Below, one piece after another: positions 1 to 9,989 of a stretch of DNA of 64,000 bases. The notes beneath the pieces are model-generated. The model saw only the letters and a list, made by a program, of their open reading frames with translations. It was not told where the DNA came from and did no database searches. The translations under genes and the position numbers were made by a program. Numbering within the stretch: the first letter of the stretch is position 1; each line of letters opens with the position of its first letter. This DNA is from Avibacterium avium (lineage in GTDB: Bacteria > Pseudomonadota > Gammaproteobacteria > Enterobacterales > Pasteurellaceae): NCBI RefSeq assembly GCF_900454535.1, contig NZ_UGSP01000001.1:1175501-1239500 (forward strand). The letters run 5' to 3'.

Positions 1-74
1 TAGAATATTTGCCGATTTACGCTTATTGTTATTTAAGCATATCTATCATCAATTTTTTATAGGAGATTTGTACT

Positions 75-677
75 ATGGTATTAGTAACTCGTCAAGCACC
101 AGATTTTACTGCATCAGCAGTATTAGGCAACGGTGAAATCGTTGATAACTTTAACTTAAAAGAACACATCAAAGGTAAACCAGCTGTTATCTTCTTCTGG
201 CCTTTAGACTTTACTTTCGTATGTCCATCTGAAATCATCGCATTCGATCACCGTTATCAAGAATTCAAAAACCGTGGTGTTGAAGTAGTTGGTGTGTCTA
301 TCGACTCTCAATTCACTCACAATGCGTGGCGTAAAACTTCTGTTGATGCCGGTGGTATCGGTGAAGTTCAATTCGCAATGGTAGCAGACGTTAAACACGA
401 CATCGCACAAGCTTACGGTATCGAACACCCAGAAGCTGGTGTTGCACTTCGTGCTTCGTTCTTAATCGACAAAGATGGCGTGGTTCGTCACCAAGTTGTA
501 AACGATCTTCCACTTGGTCGTAACATTGACGAAATGATCCGTATGGTAGATGCGTTACAATTCCACGAAGAGCACGGTGAAGTTTGCCCAGCTCAATGGG
601 AAAAAGGTAAAGAAGGGATGAAAGATAGCCCAGAAGGTGTAGCAAAATACCTTAAACAAAACGCAGATAAACTCTAA
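75..677 (+). CDS. typical 2-Cys peroxiredoxin (AhpC/Prx family)
   Basis: A 200-residue thiol peroxidase that reduces hydrogen and organic peroxides in the cytoplasm. The segment DFTFVCPSE places the peroxidatic cysteine at C50, and EVCPAQW places the resolving cysteine at C171, the arrangement of typical 2-Cys peroxiredoxins that work as dimers. Length fits the AhpC/TsaA family. AGGAG at 61-65 lies in front of the ATG. The gene stands alone and ends at a strong terminator. Codon use is strongly biased (CGT, GGT, AAC), consistent with high expression. No ahpF reductase is next to it, so the reductant (thioredoxin or a glutaredoxin-type partner) is not shown here. The promoter region is mostly outside the window. 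Confidence 0.93.
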   Translation: MVLVTRQAPDFTASAVLGNGEIVDNFNLKEHIKGKPAVIFFWPLDFTFVCPSEIIAFDHRYQEFKNRGVEVVGVSIDSQFTHNAWRKTSVDAGGIGEVQFAMVADVKHDIAQAYGIEHPEAGVALRASFLIDKDGVVRHQVVNDLPLGRNIDEMIRMVDALQFHEEHGEVCPAQWEKGKEGMKDSPEGVAKYLKQNADKL

Positions 678-718
678 TTTTCTATTTGTTTAGTATTATT
701 TTAATTTAGGAACTAAAT

Positions 719-747
719 AAACCCTACTTGAGTAGGGTTTATTTTTA
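719..747 (+). terminator. terminator of the peroxiredoxin gene
   Basis: Perfect 10-base arms AAACCCTACT (719-728) and AGTAGGGTTT (731-740) are followed by ATTTTTATTT. Confidence 0.85.
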
Positions 748-773
748 TTTTATAACCATCATCAAAATAATGG

Positions 774-807
774 ATATAAAAAAGCTAAGTCTCAATAAAC
801 TTAGCTT
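774..807 (-). terminator. terminator of the small ynhF-like gene
   Basis: Arms AAGCTAAGT (782-790) and ACTTAGCTT (799-807) with an 8-base loop. Read on the minus strand the stem is followed by a run of seven T, so it ends the minus-strand gene at 847-927. Its presence supports that tiny gene being a real transcription unit. Confidence 0.75.
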
Positions 808-846
808 CTTTTGGCGAGATTTTAATTTTAAATCGCTATTTTTTTG

Positions 847-927
847 TTAAAAAATTGATGAGGCGAGGGTAAGAATAACGCCTAAAGAAAGAATAACCAT
901 CATCATTGCATAGCCAAATGTACCCAT
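847..927 (-). CDS. ynhF: 26-residue YnhF-type small membrane protein
   Basis: A minus-strand reading frame of 26 codons, MGTFGYAMMM at the start and ending SSIF, almost wholly hydrophobic from residue 4 to 25, so a single transmembrane segment is expected. It has an AGGAG ribosome binding site (complement of 933-937) at good spacing and its own terminator 40 bases downstream. In E. coli the small membrane protein YnhF (29 residues) lies next to purR and points away from it; here the frame is divergent from the purR locus in the same way. Function of YnhF is not known to me. The call rests on size, topology and synteny rather than strong residue identity. Confidence 0.6.
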   Translation of the reverse strand: MGTFGYAMMMVILSLGVILTLASSIF

Positions 928-1047
928 AATTTACTCCTAAAAGTTGATAAAACTTGTCAGGATTATAGCAAAATTACGAAAAAAAGAAAATTTCTTAACT
1001 AACGCTGAAAAAGCTGTGATACAGCGCAAATTTTTTCACAATAAGCC

Positions 1048-1075
1048 TTAACAATTCGATTTCGCCCTTTATAAT
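1048..1075 (+). promoter_or_regulatory. purR promoter
   Basis: TTAACA (1048-1053), a 16-base spacer and TATAAT (1070-1075) form a good sigma-70 promoter about 24 bases before the purR ATG. GGAGG at 1091-1095 is the ribosome binding site. Confidence 0.6.
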
Positions 1076-1098
1076 AGCCAAAATTTTTTGGAGGATTT

Positions 1099-2099
1099 AT
1101 GGCAACAATTAAAGATGTGGCAAAAATGGCGGGCGTATCCACCACGACCGTATCTCATGTAATCAATAAAACCCGTTTTGTTGCGCCAGAAACAGAAAAG
1201 CAAGTACGTGACGCCATTCAAGCGCTCAATTATTCACCAAGTGCAGTAGCGAGAAGTTTGAAAGTTAATACCACAAAATCCATTGGAATGATCGTTACCA
1301 CCAGTGAAGCCCCTTATTTTGGGAAATTATTCACGCAGTAGAAGAGCATTGTTATCGCCAAGGCTATTCTTTATTTTTATGTAACACACAAAATGAGCCT
1401 GAAAAAATAAAAAATCACTTAGAAATGCTCGCCAAAAAACGCGTGGACGGCGTATTGGTGATGTGTGCAGAATATACGCAAGATTCTCTTGATCTATTGG
1501 CGAATTTCACGGATATTCCAATGGTGGTAATGGATTGGGGACCGAATAATCAAAACACTGATATTATTCAAGATAACAGCTTTGAGGGCGGTTATATGGC
1601 AACCAAATATTTGATTGATAACGGACATAAAGCCATTGGTATTATCGCGGGAGAATTAATTAAAACCACCGCCAAAACACGCTATGAAGGCTTTGTTAAA
1701 GGAATGGAAGAGGCAAACTTGCCCATTAACCCTAATTGGGTGATGGAGGGCTTTTTTGAGCCAGAAGACGGCTATGAATGTATGAATAAAATCTTAAAGC
1801 AAGATGAACTGCCAACGGCCGTGTTTTGCTGTAATGACGTAATGGCGCTAGGCGCAATTTCTGCCATTGGTGAAAAAGGGCTGAAAGTGCCTGATGATAT
1901 TTCCATCATTGGTTATGACAATATTCACGCTTCACGCTTTTATTCGCCGCCACTCACTACGATACACCAGTCTAAATCTCGTTTAGGTGCACAAGCGGTG
2001 AGTTTATTGTTCCAACGCATTAGCGAGAAATCGGGACAGCACGAAATTATTGAAATGCACCCTGAATTGGTGATTCGTAGTTCGGTGAAAAAAATGTAA
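1099..2099 (+). pseudogene. purR: purR, purine repressor, interrupted by a -1 frameshift
   Basis: LacI-family purine repressor. The first 75 or so codons match PurR very closely ([38 protein letters not shown]: the helix-turn-helix and hinge), then the frame runs into TAG at 1339. Adding one G to the GGG at 1321-1323 restores [20 protein letters not shown] and joins the frame to the complete ligand-binding domain ([38 protein letters not shown]) that ends at 2099. The intact protein would be about 333 residues. No other damage is visible, so the change is recent or a base-calling error in a G run. If real, only a DNA-binding fragment of 80 residues would be made. Promoter, RBS and terminator are intact. 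Confidence 0.85.
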
Positions 2100-2123
2100 T
2101 TAACGTCAATTTATCCGCTCAGT

Positions 2124-2156
2124 AAAATGCCCGTTAAGCACGGGCATTTTATTTGT
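2124..2156 (+). terminator. purR terminator
   Basis: Perfect 10-base arms AAAATGCCCG (2124-2133) and CGGGCATTTT (2141-2150) followed by ATTTGTTTT. Confidence 0.85.
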
Positions 2157-2261
2157 TTTAACAAATTTGCAACTTATTTAGATTTTATATAAAAAAGCTA
2201 GAAAAATTTATAGAAAAACCACCTCACTTTTGATTTATATTATTTTTTATCTTTTAAATAA

Positions 2262-2290
2262 TTGACCTTTCTCCCTATTTTTGATTATAT
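2262..2290 (+). promoter_or_regulatory. candidate ppc promoter
   Basis: TTGACC (2262-2267) and TTATAT (2285-2290) with a 17-base spacer, about 40 bases before the ppc ATG. Confidence 0.45.
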
Positions 2291-2329
2291 CTATCTCAGA
2301 AAACGAATTTACTTTTTTGTGAGGTGCTT

Positions 2330-4969
2330 ATGATCCAACAATACACAACGCTGCGCAACAACATCAATATGCTTGGGCATTTCTTAGGGGAAACCATTAG
2401 TGATGCGCAAGGTAGTGAAATTCTTGATTTAATTGAAAAAATTCGCGTATTATCAAGAAATTCCCGTGCAGGTGATGAAAAATCCCGTGAACAATTGCTT
2501 GAAATACTAGCCACGATTTCCGATGAAAATATCATTCCTGTGGCGCGTGCTTTCAGCCACTTCTTAAACCTCACCAATATTGCTGAGCAATATCAAACCA
2601 TTTCCCGTCAGCATATTGACCAAGAGTCTTCCGACCGTACCTTAGAAGCGCTCTTTCAACGCTTAAAAGCGCAAAATGTGCCAACAGAAAAAGTGCTTGA
2701 TGCGGTGCAAAAATTGATTATTGAACTGGTGCTTACCGCTCACCCAACAGAGGTAACACGCCGTTCACTCGGGCATAAACACGTTGAAATCAACCGCTGT
2801 TTAAGCCGTTTGGAACACGATGATTTAACCGAAGCGGAAACCACCAAACTTAAACGCCGTTTAATGCAGCTGATAGCCCTTGCTTGGCATACCAATGAAA
2901 TTCGTATTCAACGTCCAACGCCTGTTGATGAAGCCAAAGCAGGAATGGCGGTGATTGAAAACAGTTTATGGAAAGCCGTGCCAGAATTCTGCCGTTTATT
3001 TAACTTCCATTTAGAGAAAAATTTTGCGGTGCAGCTGCCGGTGGATCTTGCCCCTGTGCGTTTTTCTTCTTGGATGGGAGGCGACCGTGATGGTAATCCA
3101 TTTGTTACTGCGCAAACCACGCGCCAAGTGTTGCTAATGAATCGTTGGAAAGCGGCTGAGCTCTTTTTAGAAGAGATTAAATTACTCGCCGATGAGCTTT
3201 CGGTGATTGAATGCACGCCAGAATTTCGTGCTAAATATGGCGATCACTTAGAGCCTTACCGTTTTGTGGTGAAAGATTTGCGTAGCAAATTGATTAAAAC
3301 CGTGGCGTATTACGGCGATTTATTGGAGGGCAGAACCCCAGTTGTAACTGAGCAAGAACTGCTCACTGATGACGAACAGCTTTGGGAACCTCTTTACGAT
3401 TGCTATCAATCTCTACACCAATGTGGAATGCGCATTATCGCTAACGGCGCACTACTTGATTGCTTACGCCGTATCCGTTGCTTTGGGTTATCCCTTTCTC
3501 GTCTTGATATTCGCCAAGAAAGCACCCGTCATACTGATGCCATCGCTGAAATCACCCGTTACATTGGCTTAGGTGACTATTCACAATGGACAGAAGACGA
3601 CAAACAAGCCTTCTTAATCCGTGAATTAAGCTCACGCCGGCCATTGTTACCGCGTGATTGGCAGCCTTCAGCAGAAACGCAAGAAGTGCTAGACACCTGC
3701 AAAGTGATCGCCAGCCAGCCTGAAGGCGTGATTTCTTGCTATATCATCTCAATGGCGCGCACGGCTTCTGACGTGCTTGCCGTGCATTTACTCTTGAAAG
3801 AGGCGGGCGTGCCTTATCATTTGCCTGTTGTGCCATTGTTTGAAACCCTTGATGACTTAGATGCGTCGGAAGAAGTAATGCGCCAATTATTCAATATCGG
3901 TTGGTATCGTGGAGTGATTGACAACAAACAAATGGTGATGATCGGCTATTCCGACAGTGCGAAAGACGCTGGAATGATGGCGGCTTCTTGGGCGCAATAT
4001 CGTGCGCAAGAGCAGCTAGTGAATTTGTGCGAAGAACTCGGCATCGAACTTACCTTATTCCACGGACGCGGCGGCACAATCGGACGCGGTGGCGCACCAG
4101 CACACGCAGCGTTACTTTCTCAACCACCACGCTCATTGAAAAACGGCTTGCGTGTTACTGAACAAGGGGAAATGATCCGCTTTAAACTCGGCTTGTCAGC
4201 GGTGGCAGTGGGCAGTTTGGATCTTTACGCCAGTGCAATTTTAGAAGCCAATTTATTACCACCGCCAGAGCCAAAAACGGCGTGGCGAGAAGTGATGGAC
4301 GAGCTTTCCACCACGTCTTGCGAAATTTATCGTGGCGTGGTGCGTGGCGATAAAGATTTCGTGCCTTATTTCCGTTCTGCAACGCCAGAGCAAGAGCTGT
4401 CAAAATTGCCATTAGGTTCACGCCCTGCAAAACGTAATCCAAATGGTGGGGTAGAAAGTTTGCGTGCCATTCCTTGGATTTTCGCTTGGATGCAAAACCG
4501 CTTAATGCTCCCCGCTTGGCTTGGCGCAGGCGCTTCTGTGCGTTTAGCCATTGAGCAAGGCAAAGGTGATGTGATCGAAGAAATGTGTAAACAATGGCCG
4601 TTCTTCTCTACGCGTATCGGAATGTTAGAAATGGTATTCAGCAAAACCGACACTTGGCTTTCAGAGCATTACGATCAGCACCTTGTGAAACCTGAATTGT
4701 GGTATTTAGGGCAATCATTACGCGAACAATTAAAAGCGGATATTCAAACAATCTTGTCTTTATCGCACGAAGATCAATTAATGTCTGATCTTCCTTGGAT
4801 TGCCGAATCTATCGCGCTGCGTAATATTTACACCGACCCACTTAACTTATTACAAGTGGAATTATTACGCCGCTTGCGTGAAAATCCAGAAAATCCAAAT
4901 CCTGATGTTGAACAAGCCTTGATGATCACCATCACAGGTATTGCAGCGGGAATGCGTAATACGGGTTAG
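2330..4969 (+). CDS. ppc: phosphoenolpyruvate carboxylase
   Basis: Carboxylates phosphoenolpyruvate with bicarbonate to oxaloacetate, the anaplerotic CO2-fixing step that feeds the reductive branch to succinate. Starting at the ATG at 2330 (GAGG at 2321-2324) gives 879 residues, the usual bacterial length; the in-frame GTG two codons earlier overlaps the ribosome binding site and is less likely. H138 sits in [10 protein letters not shown] exactly at the catalytic histidine number of E. coli [23 protein letters not shown] and [14 protein letters not shown] mark the substrate-binding and catalytic loops, and the protein ends in GMRNTG, the family's conserved C-terminus. It is a single-gene unit between the purR locus and a terminator made from two uptake sequences. 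Confidence 0.98.
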   Translation: MIQQYTTLRNNINMLGHFLGETISDAQGSEILDLIEKIRVLSRNSRAGDEKSREQLLEILATISDENIIPVARAFSHFLNLTNIAEQYQTISRQHIDQESSDRTLEALFQRLKAQNVPTEKVLDAVQKLIIELVLTAHPTEVTRRSLGHKHVEINRCLSRLEHDDLTEAETTKLKRRLMQLIALAWHTNEIRIQRPTPVDEAKAGMAVIENSLWKAVPEFCRLFNFHLEKNFAVQLPVDLAPVRFSSWMGGDRDGNPFVTAQTTRQVLLMNRWKAAELFLEEIKLLADELSVIECTPEFRAKYGDHLEPYRFVVKDLRSKLIKTVAYYGDLLEGRTPVVTEQELLTDDEQLWEPLYDCYQSLHQCGMRIIANGALLDCLRRIRCFGLSLSRLDIRQESTRHTDAIAEITRYIGLGDYSQWTEDDKQAFLIRELSSRRPLLPRDWQPSAETQEVLDTCKVIASQPEGVISCYIISMARTASDVLAVHLLLKEAGVPYHLPVVPLFETLDDLDASEEVMRQLFNIGWYRGVIDNKQMVMIGYSDSAKDAGMMAASWAQYRAQEQLVNLCEELGIELTLFHGRGGTIGRGGAPAHAALLSQPPRSLKNGLRVTEQGEMIRFKLGLSAVAVGSLDLYASAILEANLLPPPEPKTAWREVMDELSTTSCEIYRGVVRGDKDFVPYFRSATPEQELSKLPLGSRPAKRNPNGGVESLRAIPWIFAWMQNRLMLPAWLGAGASVRLAIEQGKGDVIEEMCKQWPFFSTRIGMLEMVFSKTDTWLSEHYDQHLVKPELWYLGQSLREQLKADIQTILSLSHEDQLMSDLPWIAESIALRNIYTDPLNLLQVELLRRLRENPENPNPDVEQALMITITGIAAGMRNTG

Positions 4970-4999
4970 TTTTCCTTGTTACATTGTTAAAGATGATAG

Positions 5000-5032
5000 A
5001 AAAGTGCGGTAAAAAAGACCGCACTTTTTTTT
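5000..5032 (+). terminator. ppc terminator built from an uptake-sequence pair
   Basis: AAAAGTGCGGT (5000-5010) and ACCGCACTTTT (5018-5028) form an 11-bp stem followed by T residues. The arms are inverted copies of the DNA uptake core. Confidence 0.85.
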
Positions 5033-5107
5033 CAAAATCATTTACTTAACCTTATGGATTGAGTAATATGTGCGCCCTTTTAATAACAAAAATAAGTGAA
5101 ATTTAGA

Positions 5108-5335
5108 ATGGATTTATTTATGGATATTGTTGGTTATTTTGGTACGGCACTTGTTGTGCTTTCCTTTATGACCAATTCGCTTTTTAAGTTACGTTTACTC
5201 AATGCCATCGGCGCATTTTTTGTAACTATTTATGCAATTTATACCCACGCAATTCCAGTGGTTTTGTTGGACGGTTTTATTGTTATTATTAACGTGATTC
5301 AGCTATGGCGAAATAGAAAAAATACACAAAGCTAG
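5108..5335 (+). CDS. small inner-membrane protein, YgjV-like
   Basis: About 75 residues from the ATG at 5108; a second ATG at 5120 would give 71. Three hydrophobic stretches cover almost the whole chain (roughly residues 5-22, 28-45 and 47-65), ending in a basic tail WRNRKN, which predicts a small integral membrane protein with a cytoplasmic C-terminus. The pattern (GYFGTALVVLSF, LRLLNAIGAFFVTIYA) resembles the YgjV/small inner-membrane protein family, whose function I do not know. No clear ribosome binding site precedes either start. It sits alone between two terminators. Confidence 0.6.
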   Translation: MDLFMDIVGYFGTALVVLSFMTNSLFKLRLLNAIGAFFVTIYAIYTHAIPVVLLDGFIVIINVIQLWRNRKNTQS

Positions 5336-5369
5336 GCGATACAAAGCTGTTAAGTTTATCCAAATAAAG

Positions 5370-5400
5370 AAAAGGGGCAGAAATTTGATCTGCCCTTTTC
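5370..5400. terminator. bidirectional terminator between the YgjV-like gene and argH
   Basis: GGGCAGA (5375-5381) pairs with TCTGCCC (5389-5395), with A-rich sequence before and T-rich sequence after, so it can end transcripts from both sides. Confidence 0.7.
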
Positions 5401-5416
5401 ATTTTAAAAACTCAAA

Positions 5417-6790
5417 TTATTTCAACCGCTCTTTTGCTTCAGCAATGGCTTCTGCCACACGTAATGGGGACACCCCACCTTTGGCGCAGCGTTTGTCTAA
5501 GCAGGATTGTAGCGATAGGATCTCATACACATCATCGCTGATCACATCACTGAACTGGCGGAACTCTTCTAAGCTCAGATCTTCTAAGCCTTTGTGTACG
5601 CTGATGGCATATACCACAGTTTCGCCCACAATATGGTGAGAATCGCGGAATGGTACGCCTTTTGCCACTAAATAATCGGCTAACTCGGTGGCATTTGAAT
5701 AGCCTTTTAGTGCCGCTTCACGGGTGCGCTCAACGTTCACTTTAATATCATCTAACACGAAAGTCGCCATATCCAAACAGTCTTGCCAAGTATCCAAGGC
5801 ATCAAAAATGCCTTCTTTATCTTCTTGCATATCTTTGTTATAAGCCAGTGGCAAGCCTTTTACTGTCATCAACATTCCAGTTAGCGCGCCCATTACGCGG
5901 CCTGCTTTACCACGAATGAGTTCGCAAGCATCAGGATTTTTCTTCTGTGGCATTAAGGAAGAACCCGAAGTAACACGGTCAGAAAGCTCTACGAAATCTG
6001 CTTCACCGCTGTTGAAGATAATCATATCTTCCGCAAAACGTGAAAGATGAGCCATACTTAACGAAGCGGTGGAAAGCAATTCGATAATATGATCACGGTC
6101 GGAAACGCTATCTAAGCTGTTACGAGTTGCCATTGCAAAGCCGAGATCCTGCGCTAATTGTTCACGATCGATCGCATACGCCGTGCCTGCTAATGCACCG
6201 CTACCGAGCGGGCAAGTGTTCATTCGTTGATAGGCATCGCTAAGACGTGAATAATCGCGATCGAGCATTTCCACATAAGCCATACACCAATGGGCGAACG
6301 TGATGGGCTGCGCACGTTGCAAATGGGTATAACCTGGCATTACGGCGTGTTGATTGTTTTCTGCGGTTTCCACCAATTTGGTCTGCAAGGCACGAATGGA
6401 ATATTGCAACTCGGTTACACGCTGCTTGCACCACATTTTGATGTCTAACGCCACTTGGTCATTACGGCTACGCCCTGTGTGCAATTTTTTACCCAGATTT
6501 CCTACTTTGTTGATGAGCTTACTTTCTACCCAGCTGTGAATGTCTTCAGCGTCATCTTGCAAAATACCTTGCAAATTTGATCGCACTTCAATCAGTAGTT
6601 CGTTTAAGGCTTGCTCTAATTGTTGTTGTTCTTGCGCGCTTAACACGCCAACGCTGACCAAGGCTTTTGACCAGCCGATTGAGCCTTCAATATCCTGTTC
6701 TGCAAGGCGATAGTCAAAGCGTAGTGAATCGTTGAAATCTTTAAAACGTTTATCTGCTGCTTGTGTGAAACGTCCACCCCAAAGTGCCAT
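5417..6790 (-). CDS. argH: argininosuccinate lyase
   Basis: Last step of arginine synthesis: splits argininosuccinate into arginine and fumarate. 457 residues, the normal length for bacterial ArgH. The fumarase/lyase superfamily signature [13 protein letters not shown] is at about 275-287, HTGRSRNDQ at about 104-112, and the catalytic-region [10 protein letters not shown] at about 153-162. AAGGAT precedes the ATG. It is transcribed in the same direction as argC and argB, 84 bases after argB, with a small hairpin in the gap, so it probably belongs to the argCBH operon as in E. coli. Confidence 0.97.
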   Translation of the reverse strand: MALWGGRFTQAADKRFKDFNDSLRFDYRLAEQDIEGSIGWSKALVSVGVLSAQEQQQLEQALNELLIEVRSNLQGILQDDAEDIHSWVESKLINKVGNLGKKLHTGRSRNDQVALDIKMWCKQRVTELQYSIRALQTKLVETAENNQHAVMPGYTHLQRAQPITFAHWCMAYVEMLDRDYSRLSDAYQRMNTCPLGSGALAGTAYAIDREQLAQDLGFAMATRNSLDSVSDRDHIIELLSTASLSMAHLSRFAEDMIIFNSGEADFVELSDRVTSGSSLMPQKKNPDACELIRGKAGRVMGALTGMLMTVKGLPLAYNKDMQEDKEGIFDALDTWQDCLDMATFVLDDIKVNVERTREAALKGYSNATELADYLVAKGVPFRDSHHIVGETVVYAISVHKGLEDLSLEEFRQFSDVISDDVYEILSLQSCLDKRCAKGGVSPLRVAEAIAEAKERLK

Positions 6791-6828
6791 AGTTTATCCT
6801 TATCTTTTTGATTTTTATGATTAAAAAA

Positions 6829-6854
6829 TGTAGAGGCGAACCCAAATGTTCGCC
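6829..6854 (-). other. hairpin between argB and argH
   Basis: GGCGAAC (6835-6841) and GTTCGCC (6848-6854) form a 7-bp stem; on the minus strand it is followed after a few bases by six T. It may be a weak intra-operon terminator or mRNA processing/stabilising hairpin that lowers argH relative to argCB. Confidence 0.4.
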
Positions 6855-6874
6855 CATACCAAATTGCTTTACGT

Positions 6875-7648
6875 TTACGGTAAAATTCTGGTGCCGATTA
6901 TCTCACCTGCAAAAAGTGCGGTCAATTTTTCTGGATATTTCCAGTTAGCAATATCCACGCCTGTGTTAAGCATTTTTGCTGCATCTAAGGCGGCATTGAC
7001 CTTCACGATCATTCCGTCTGTAATCACACCTTGTTGAATAAGCTGTTGAATTTGTTCACTATTAAGCTGCGGTAGGCGTTGTTTGTTGGCATCTAAAACA
7101 CCATCAACATCAGAAAGCATCACCAGATCGCCGCCAATTAATGCGGCAATTGCCGTTGCTGCTTGATCTGCATTCACGTTCATTAAACGCCCTTGATCGT
7201 CCACCGCAATGGAGCTAATAATGGGTAAAAAGGCTTCACTTAACAAGGTATGCAAAAGCGTTGGATTATTTGGCTTCACATTGGCAACGTGGCCAAGCGC
7301 TTCATCAAAGGCTTGTGCGCTGGTGAGTTTTCCATCTGCCAAACAAAGCCCCACGGGGTTGAGATTAAATTTTGCCGCTTGTGCCTCCAAGGTTTTATTG
7401 GCAATGCCTGCCAGCGCACCGACGATAATATCAATTTGATCCGCAGGTGTTACTCTTAATCCATTTTTCTTTTGTACAGGCAATGCAAGGCGCTGCATTA
7501 ATTCGTCCACCACGCAACCGCCACCGTGTACGATAAGCAAAGGGCGGTCGAAATTTTGCTGATAATTTGCCAGTGCGGTAAACAGATTTTCCATTGCTTG
7601 CGGAGTATCTAATAGCACACCGCCTAATTTAATTACTAAAGGTTTCAT
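6875..7648 (-). CDS. argB: acetylglutamate kinase
   Basis: Phosphorylates N-acetyl-L-glutamate, the second step of arginine synthesis. 257 residues, close to the 258 of E. coli ArgB. The amino-acid-kinase fold is marked by [10 protein letters not shown] at the start, IVHGGG near residue 40, and the late VDGVLD and [12 protein letters not shown] segments that line the nucleotide and acetylglutamate sites. It lies 12 bases after argC, clearly in the same transcript. An uptake sequence at 6914-6922 is embedded in the C-terminal coding part. Confidence 0.97.
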   Translation of the reverse strand: MKPLVIKLGGVLLDTPQAMENLFTALANYQQNFDRPLLIVHGGGCVVDELMQRLALPVQKKNGLRVTPADQIDIIVGALAGIANKTLEAQAAKFNLNPVGLCLADGKLTSAQAFDEALGHVANVKPNNPTLLHTLLSEAFLPIISSIAVDDQGRLMNVNADQAATAIAALIGGDLVMLSDVDGVLDANKQRLPQLNSEQIQQLIQQGVITDGMIVKVNAALDAAKMLNTGVDIANWKYPEKLTALFAGEIIGTRILP

Positions 7649-7660
7649 TCTTTTCTTCCA

Positions 7661-8668
7661 CTAAATTAATCCCAAGGTTTCCGCAAAACCATAACGAATA
7701 TTTGCACATTGCACCGCCTGTGCTGCCGCGCCTTTAAGTAGATTATCTTCTGCGCCGACAATGATAATGTAGCCATTTTTCACTGCAAAACCGATGTCGC
7801 AATAAGGCGTAAATTCCACCGCTTTAATGCCTGGTAAGCCTTGTTCATAGACGCGCACAAGAGGGCGATGCGCATAATATTGCTGATAGGCTTCACGGAT
7901 TTGCTGTTCGCCCACGCCGTCTTTCAATTTGGCGGTAATGGTAGCTAAAATGCCCCGTTTAAAATTGCCTAAGTGCGGGGTAAAAATCACCTCTGTGCCT
8001 AAATGGGTGGCGATTTCAGGCTGATGACGGTGATTAAACACGCCGTAAGCATTCAGGCTCACCTCGCAAAAACTGTTGGTTAGCGAGGCTTTACGCCCCG
8101 CACCACTCACGCCACTCACCGCATTGATGATCGGCAACTGATTGAGATCTAATAAATTATTTTCAATTAATGGTTTTAAACTCAGTTGTGAAACCGTTGG
8201 ATAGCAACCAGCCACCGCCACTAAATCTGTTTGCGCAATGGCACTGTCATTCCATTCCGCTAAACCATAAACCGCTTTTTCTAATAATTCAGGATAGCGA
8301 TGTTCAAAGCCATAATATTGTGGATAAAATTCCGCATTATTTACCCGAAATGCGCCAGATAAATCAAACACTTTACATTGATTTTGCAAGAAAATTGGCG
8401 CAAGATCGTGACTAACTTCGTGTGCGGTGGCCAAAAAGACCAGATCGTTTTGTTGTGCAAGTGCAGTTAAATTTTCGTCCAAAGGTTGCAACGGTAAATC
8501 AACAATCTGCTTCAGTTGCGGATAAATATCAGAAATGGCTTTATGCGCATCTTGGCTTTGCGCTGAAACATATAATCCATTGAGCTGAAATGCTGGGTGC
8601 AAGGTTAGAATACGAGCCAGTTCAGCCCCCGTATAACCACTTGCCCCAATAATAATGGCTTTTTGCAT
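7661..8668 (-). CDS. argC: N-acetyl-gamma-glutamyl-phosphate reductase
   Basis: NADPH-dependent third step of arginine synthesis, making N-acetylglutamate semialdehyde. 335 residues, type-1 ArgC length. The N-terminal Rossmann motif is [10 protein letters not shown] (8-17) and the catalytic cysteine is C155 in VAGCYPT; HRHQPEI supplies the active-site histidine region near residue 210. AAGGTG precedes the ATG. First gene of argC-argB-argH, divergent from argE, with the shared 100-base region carrying two ArgR boxes. Confidence 0.97.
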   Translation of the reverse strand: MQKAIIIGASGYTGAELARILTLHPAFQLNGLYVSAQSQDAHKAISDIYPQLKQIVDLPLQPLDENLTALAQQNDLVFLATAHEVSHDLAPIFLQNQCKVFDLSGAFRVNNAEFYPQYYGFEHRYPELLEKAVYGLAEWNDSAIAQTDLVAVAGCYPTVSQLSLKPLIENNLLDLNQLPIINAVSGVSGAGRKASLTNSFCEVSLNAYGVFNHRHQPEIATHLGTEVIFTPHLGNFKRGILATITAKLKDGVGEQQIREAYQQYYAHRPLVRVYEQGLPGIKAVEFTPYCDIGFAVKNGYIIIVGAEDNLLKGAAAQAVQCANIRYGFAETLGLI

Positions 8669-8696
8669 AGAACACCTTGTAGATAAAAATATAACG

Positions 8697-8735
8697 ATTG
8701 ATTAATTATGCTATTATTGTGCATAATTAATCATA
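8697..8735. promoter_or_regulatory. paired ARG boxes (ArgR operator) between argC and argE
   Basis: Two 18-bp ARG-box-like palindromes lie at 8697-8714 and 8718-8735, centred on TGATTAATTATGCT and TGCATAATTAATCA. They are separated by 3 bp, so 21 bp centre to centre, exactly the spacing of operator pairs bound by the ArgR hexamer in enteric bacteria. The two boxes are also mirror images (perfect 11-base arms 8701-8711 and 8721-8731). Position between divergent argC and argE predicts arginine-dependent repression of both. Confidence 0.75.
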
Positions 8736-8768
8736 AATCAACCTTTAATTTAATACAGGATAAACTTA

Positions 8769-9911
8769 ATGAAAAAATTGCCGCCTTTCCTTGAAATGTA
8801 TTCTCAGCTTATTGCATTGCCCACCATTAGTAGCGTAGAAGCAGAATTTGATCAATCGAATAAAGCTTTAATTGAATTGCTTGCCACTTGGCTTGGTGAT
8901 TTAGGCTTTAAAACCAACATTATTCCCGTGGAAGGTAGCCGAAATAAATTCAATTTATTAGCCACTTATGGCGAAGGGGAAGGGGGATTATTGCTCGCAG
9001 GGCATACGGACACCGTGCCTTTCGATGAAGGACGCTGGCATTTTGATCCTTTTAAACTCACCGAAAAAGACGGCAAATTCTACGGTTTAGGCACAGCGGA
9101 TATGAAAGGGTTCTTTGCGTTCGTGTTAGAAACCTTACGTCATATTGATCTCAGTAAATTAAACAAACCGTTGCGGATTCTTGCTACCGCCGATGAAGAA
9201 ACCACACTTTTGGGCGCACGAACCTTCAGCCAGCACAGCCACATTCGCCCAGATTGTGCCATTATCGGCGAGCCAACTTCCTTAAAACCCGTACGCGCGC
9301 ATAAAGGGCATATCGGGCAAGCGGTGCGAATTATAGGGAAAACAGGGCATTCAAGTGATCCTGACAAAGGCATCAACGCCATTGAATTAATGCACGAAGC
9401 CACGGGTTATTTAATGGAAATGCGTAATGAGTTAAAGGCAAAATATCATCATTCCGCCTTTGCCATTCCTTATCCGACAATGAATTTTGGCGCAATTCAC
9501 GGCGGCGATGCGGTAAACCGTATTTGCGCGTGCTGCGAACTGCATTTTGACATTCGTCCGTTGCCACAAATGCGTCTAGAAGATCTGAATGAAATGCTAC
9601 AAGAAAAGCTGCGCCCAATGTTTGAAAAATGGGGCGATCTTATTTCACTGAAAGCCTTACACGAACCTACCCCTGGTTATGAATGCGAACACTCCGCCCA
9701 AGTTGTCCAAGTGGTGGAAAAATTGCTTGGTGAAAAATGCGAAGCGGTGAACTACTGCACCGAAGCCCCTTTCATTCAACAACTTTGCCCAACATTGGTG
9801 CTAGGCCCCGGCTCAATCGAACAAGCCCACCAACCTGATGAATATCTCTCCGCCGAATTTATCAAACCCACTCACGAACTGTTGAGCAAATTGATTAAGC
9901 ATTTTTGCTAA
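8769..9911 (+). CDS. argE: acetylornithine deacetylase
   Basis: Hydrolyses N-acetylornithine to ornithine in the linear arginine pathway. 380 residues, M20 metallopeptidase family. Metal-binding and catalytic residues are readable: H79 and D81 in GHTDTVP, D111 in GTADMKG, E143/E144 in [10 protein letters not shown] and E168 in IGEPT. AGGA at 8757-8760 precedes the ATG. Divergent from argCBH, as in E. coli. Use of ArgE together with no argJ here points to the linear rather than cyclic pathway. Confidence 0.96.
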   Translation: MKKLPPFLEMYSQLIALPTISSVEAEFDQSNKALIELLATWLGDLGFKTNIIPVEGSRNKFNLLATYGEGEGGLLLAGHTDTVPFDEGRWHFDPFKLTEKDGKFYGLGTADMKGFFAFVLETLRHIDLSKLNKPLRILATADEETTLLGARTFSQHSHIRPDCAIIGEPTSLKPVRAHKGHIGQAVRIIGKTGHSSDPDKGINAIELMHEATGYLMEMRNELKAKYHHSAFAIPYPTMNFGAIHGGDAVNRICACCELHFDIRPLPQMRLEDLNEMLQEKLRPMFEKWGDLISLKALHEPTPGYECEHSAQVVQVVEKLLGEKCEAVNYCTEAPFIQQLCPTLVLGPGSIEQAHQPDEYLSAEFIKPTHELLSKLIKHFC

Positions 9912-9931
9912 ACAAAATATTTCCTAAAAAT

Positions 9932-9977
9932 AAAAAGTGCGGTGGAAATTTTGTTAATTTTTCACCGCACTTTTTTC
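9932..9977. terminator. bidirectional uptake-pair terminator between argE and tonB
   Basis: AAAAAGTGCGGTG (9932-9944) and CACCGCACTTTTT (9963-9975) form a 13-bp stem with T on the plus-strand side and matching A before it, so it serves both convergent genes. Confidence 0.85.
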
Positions 9978-9989
9978 TTATGAAAGTTA

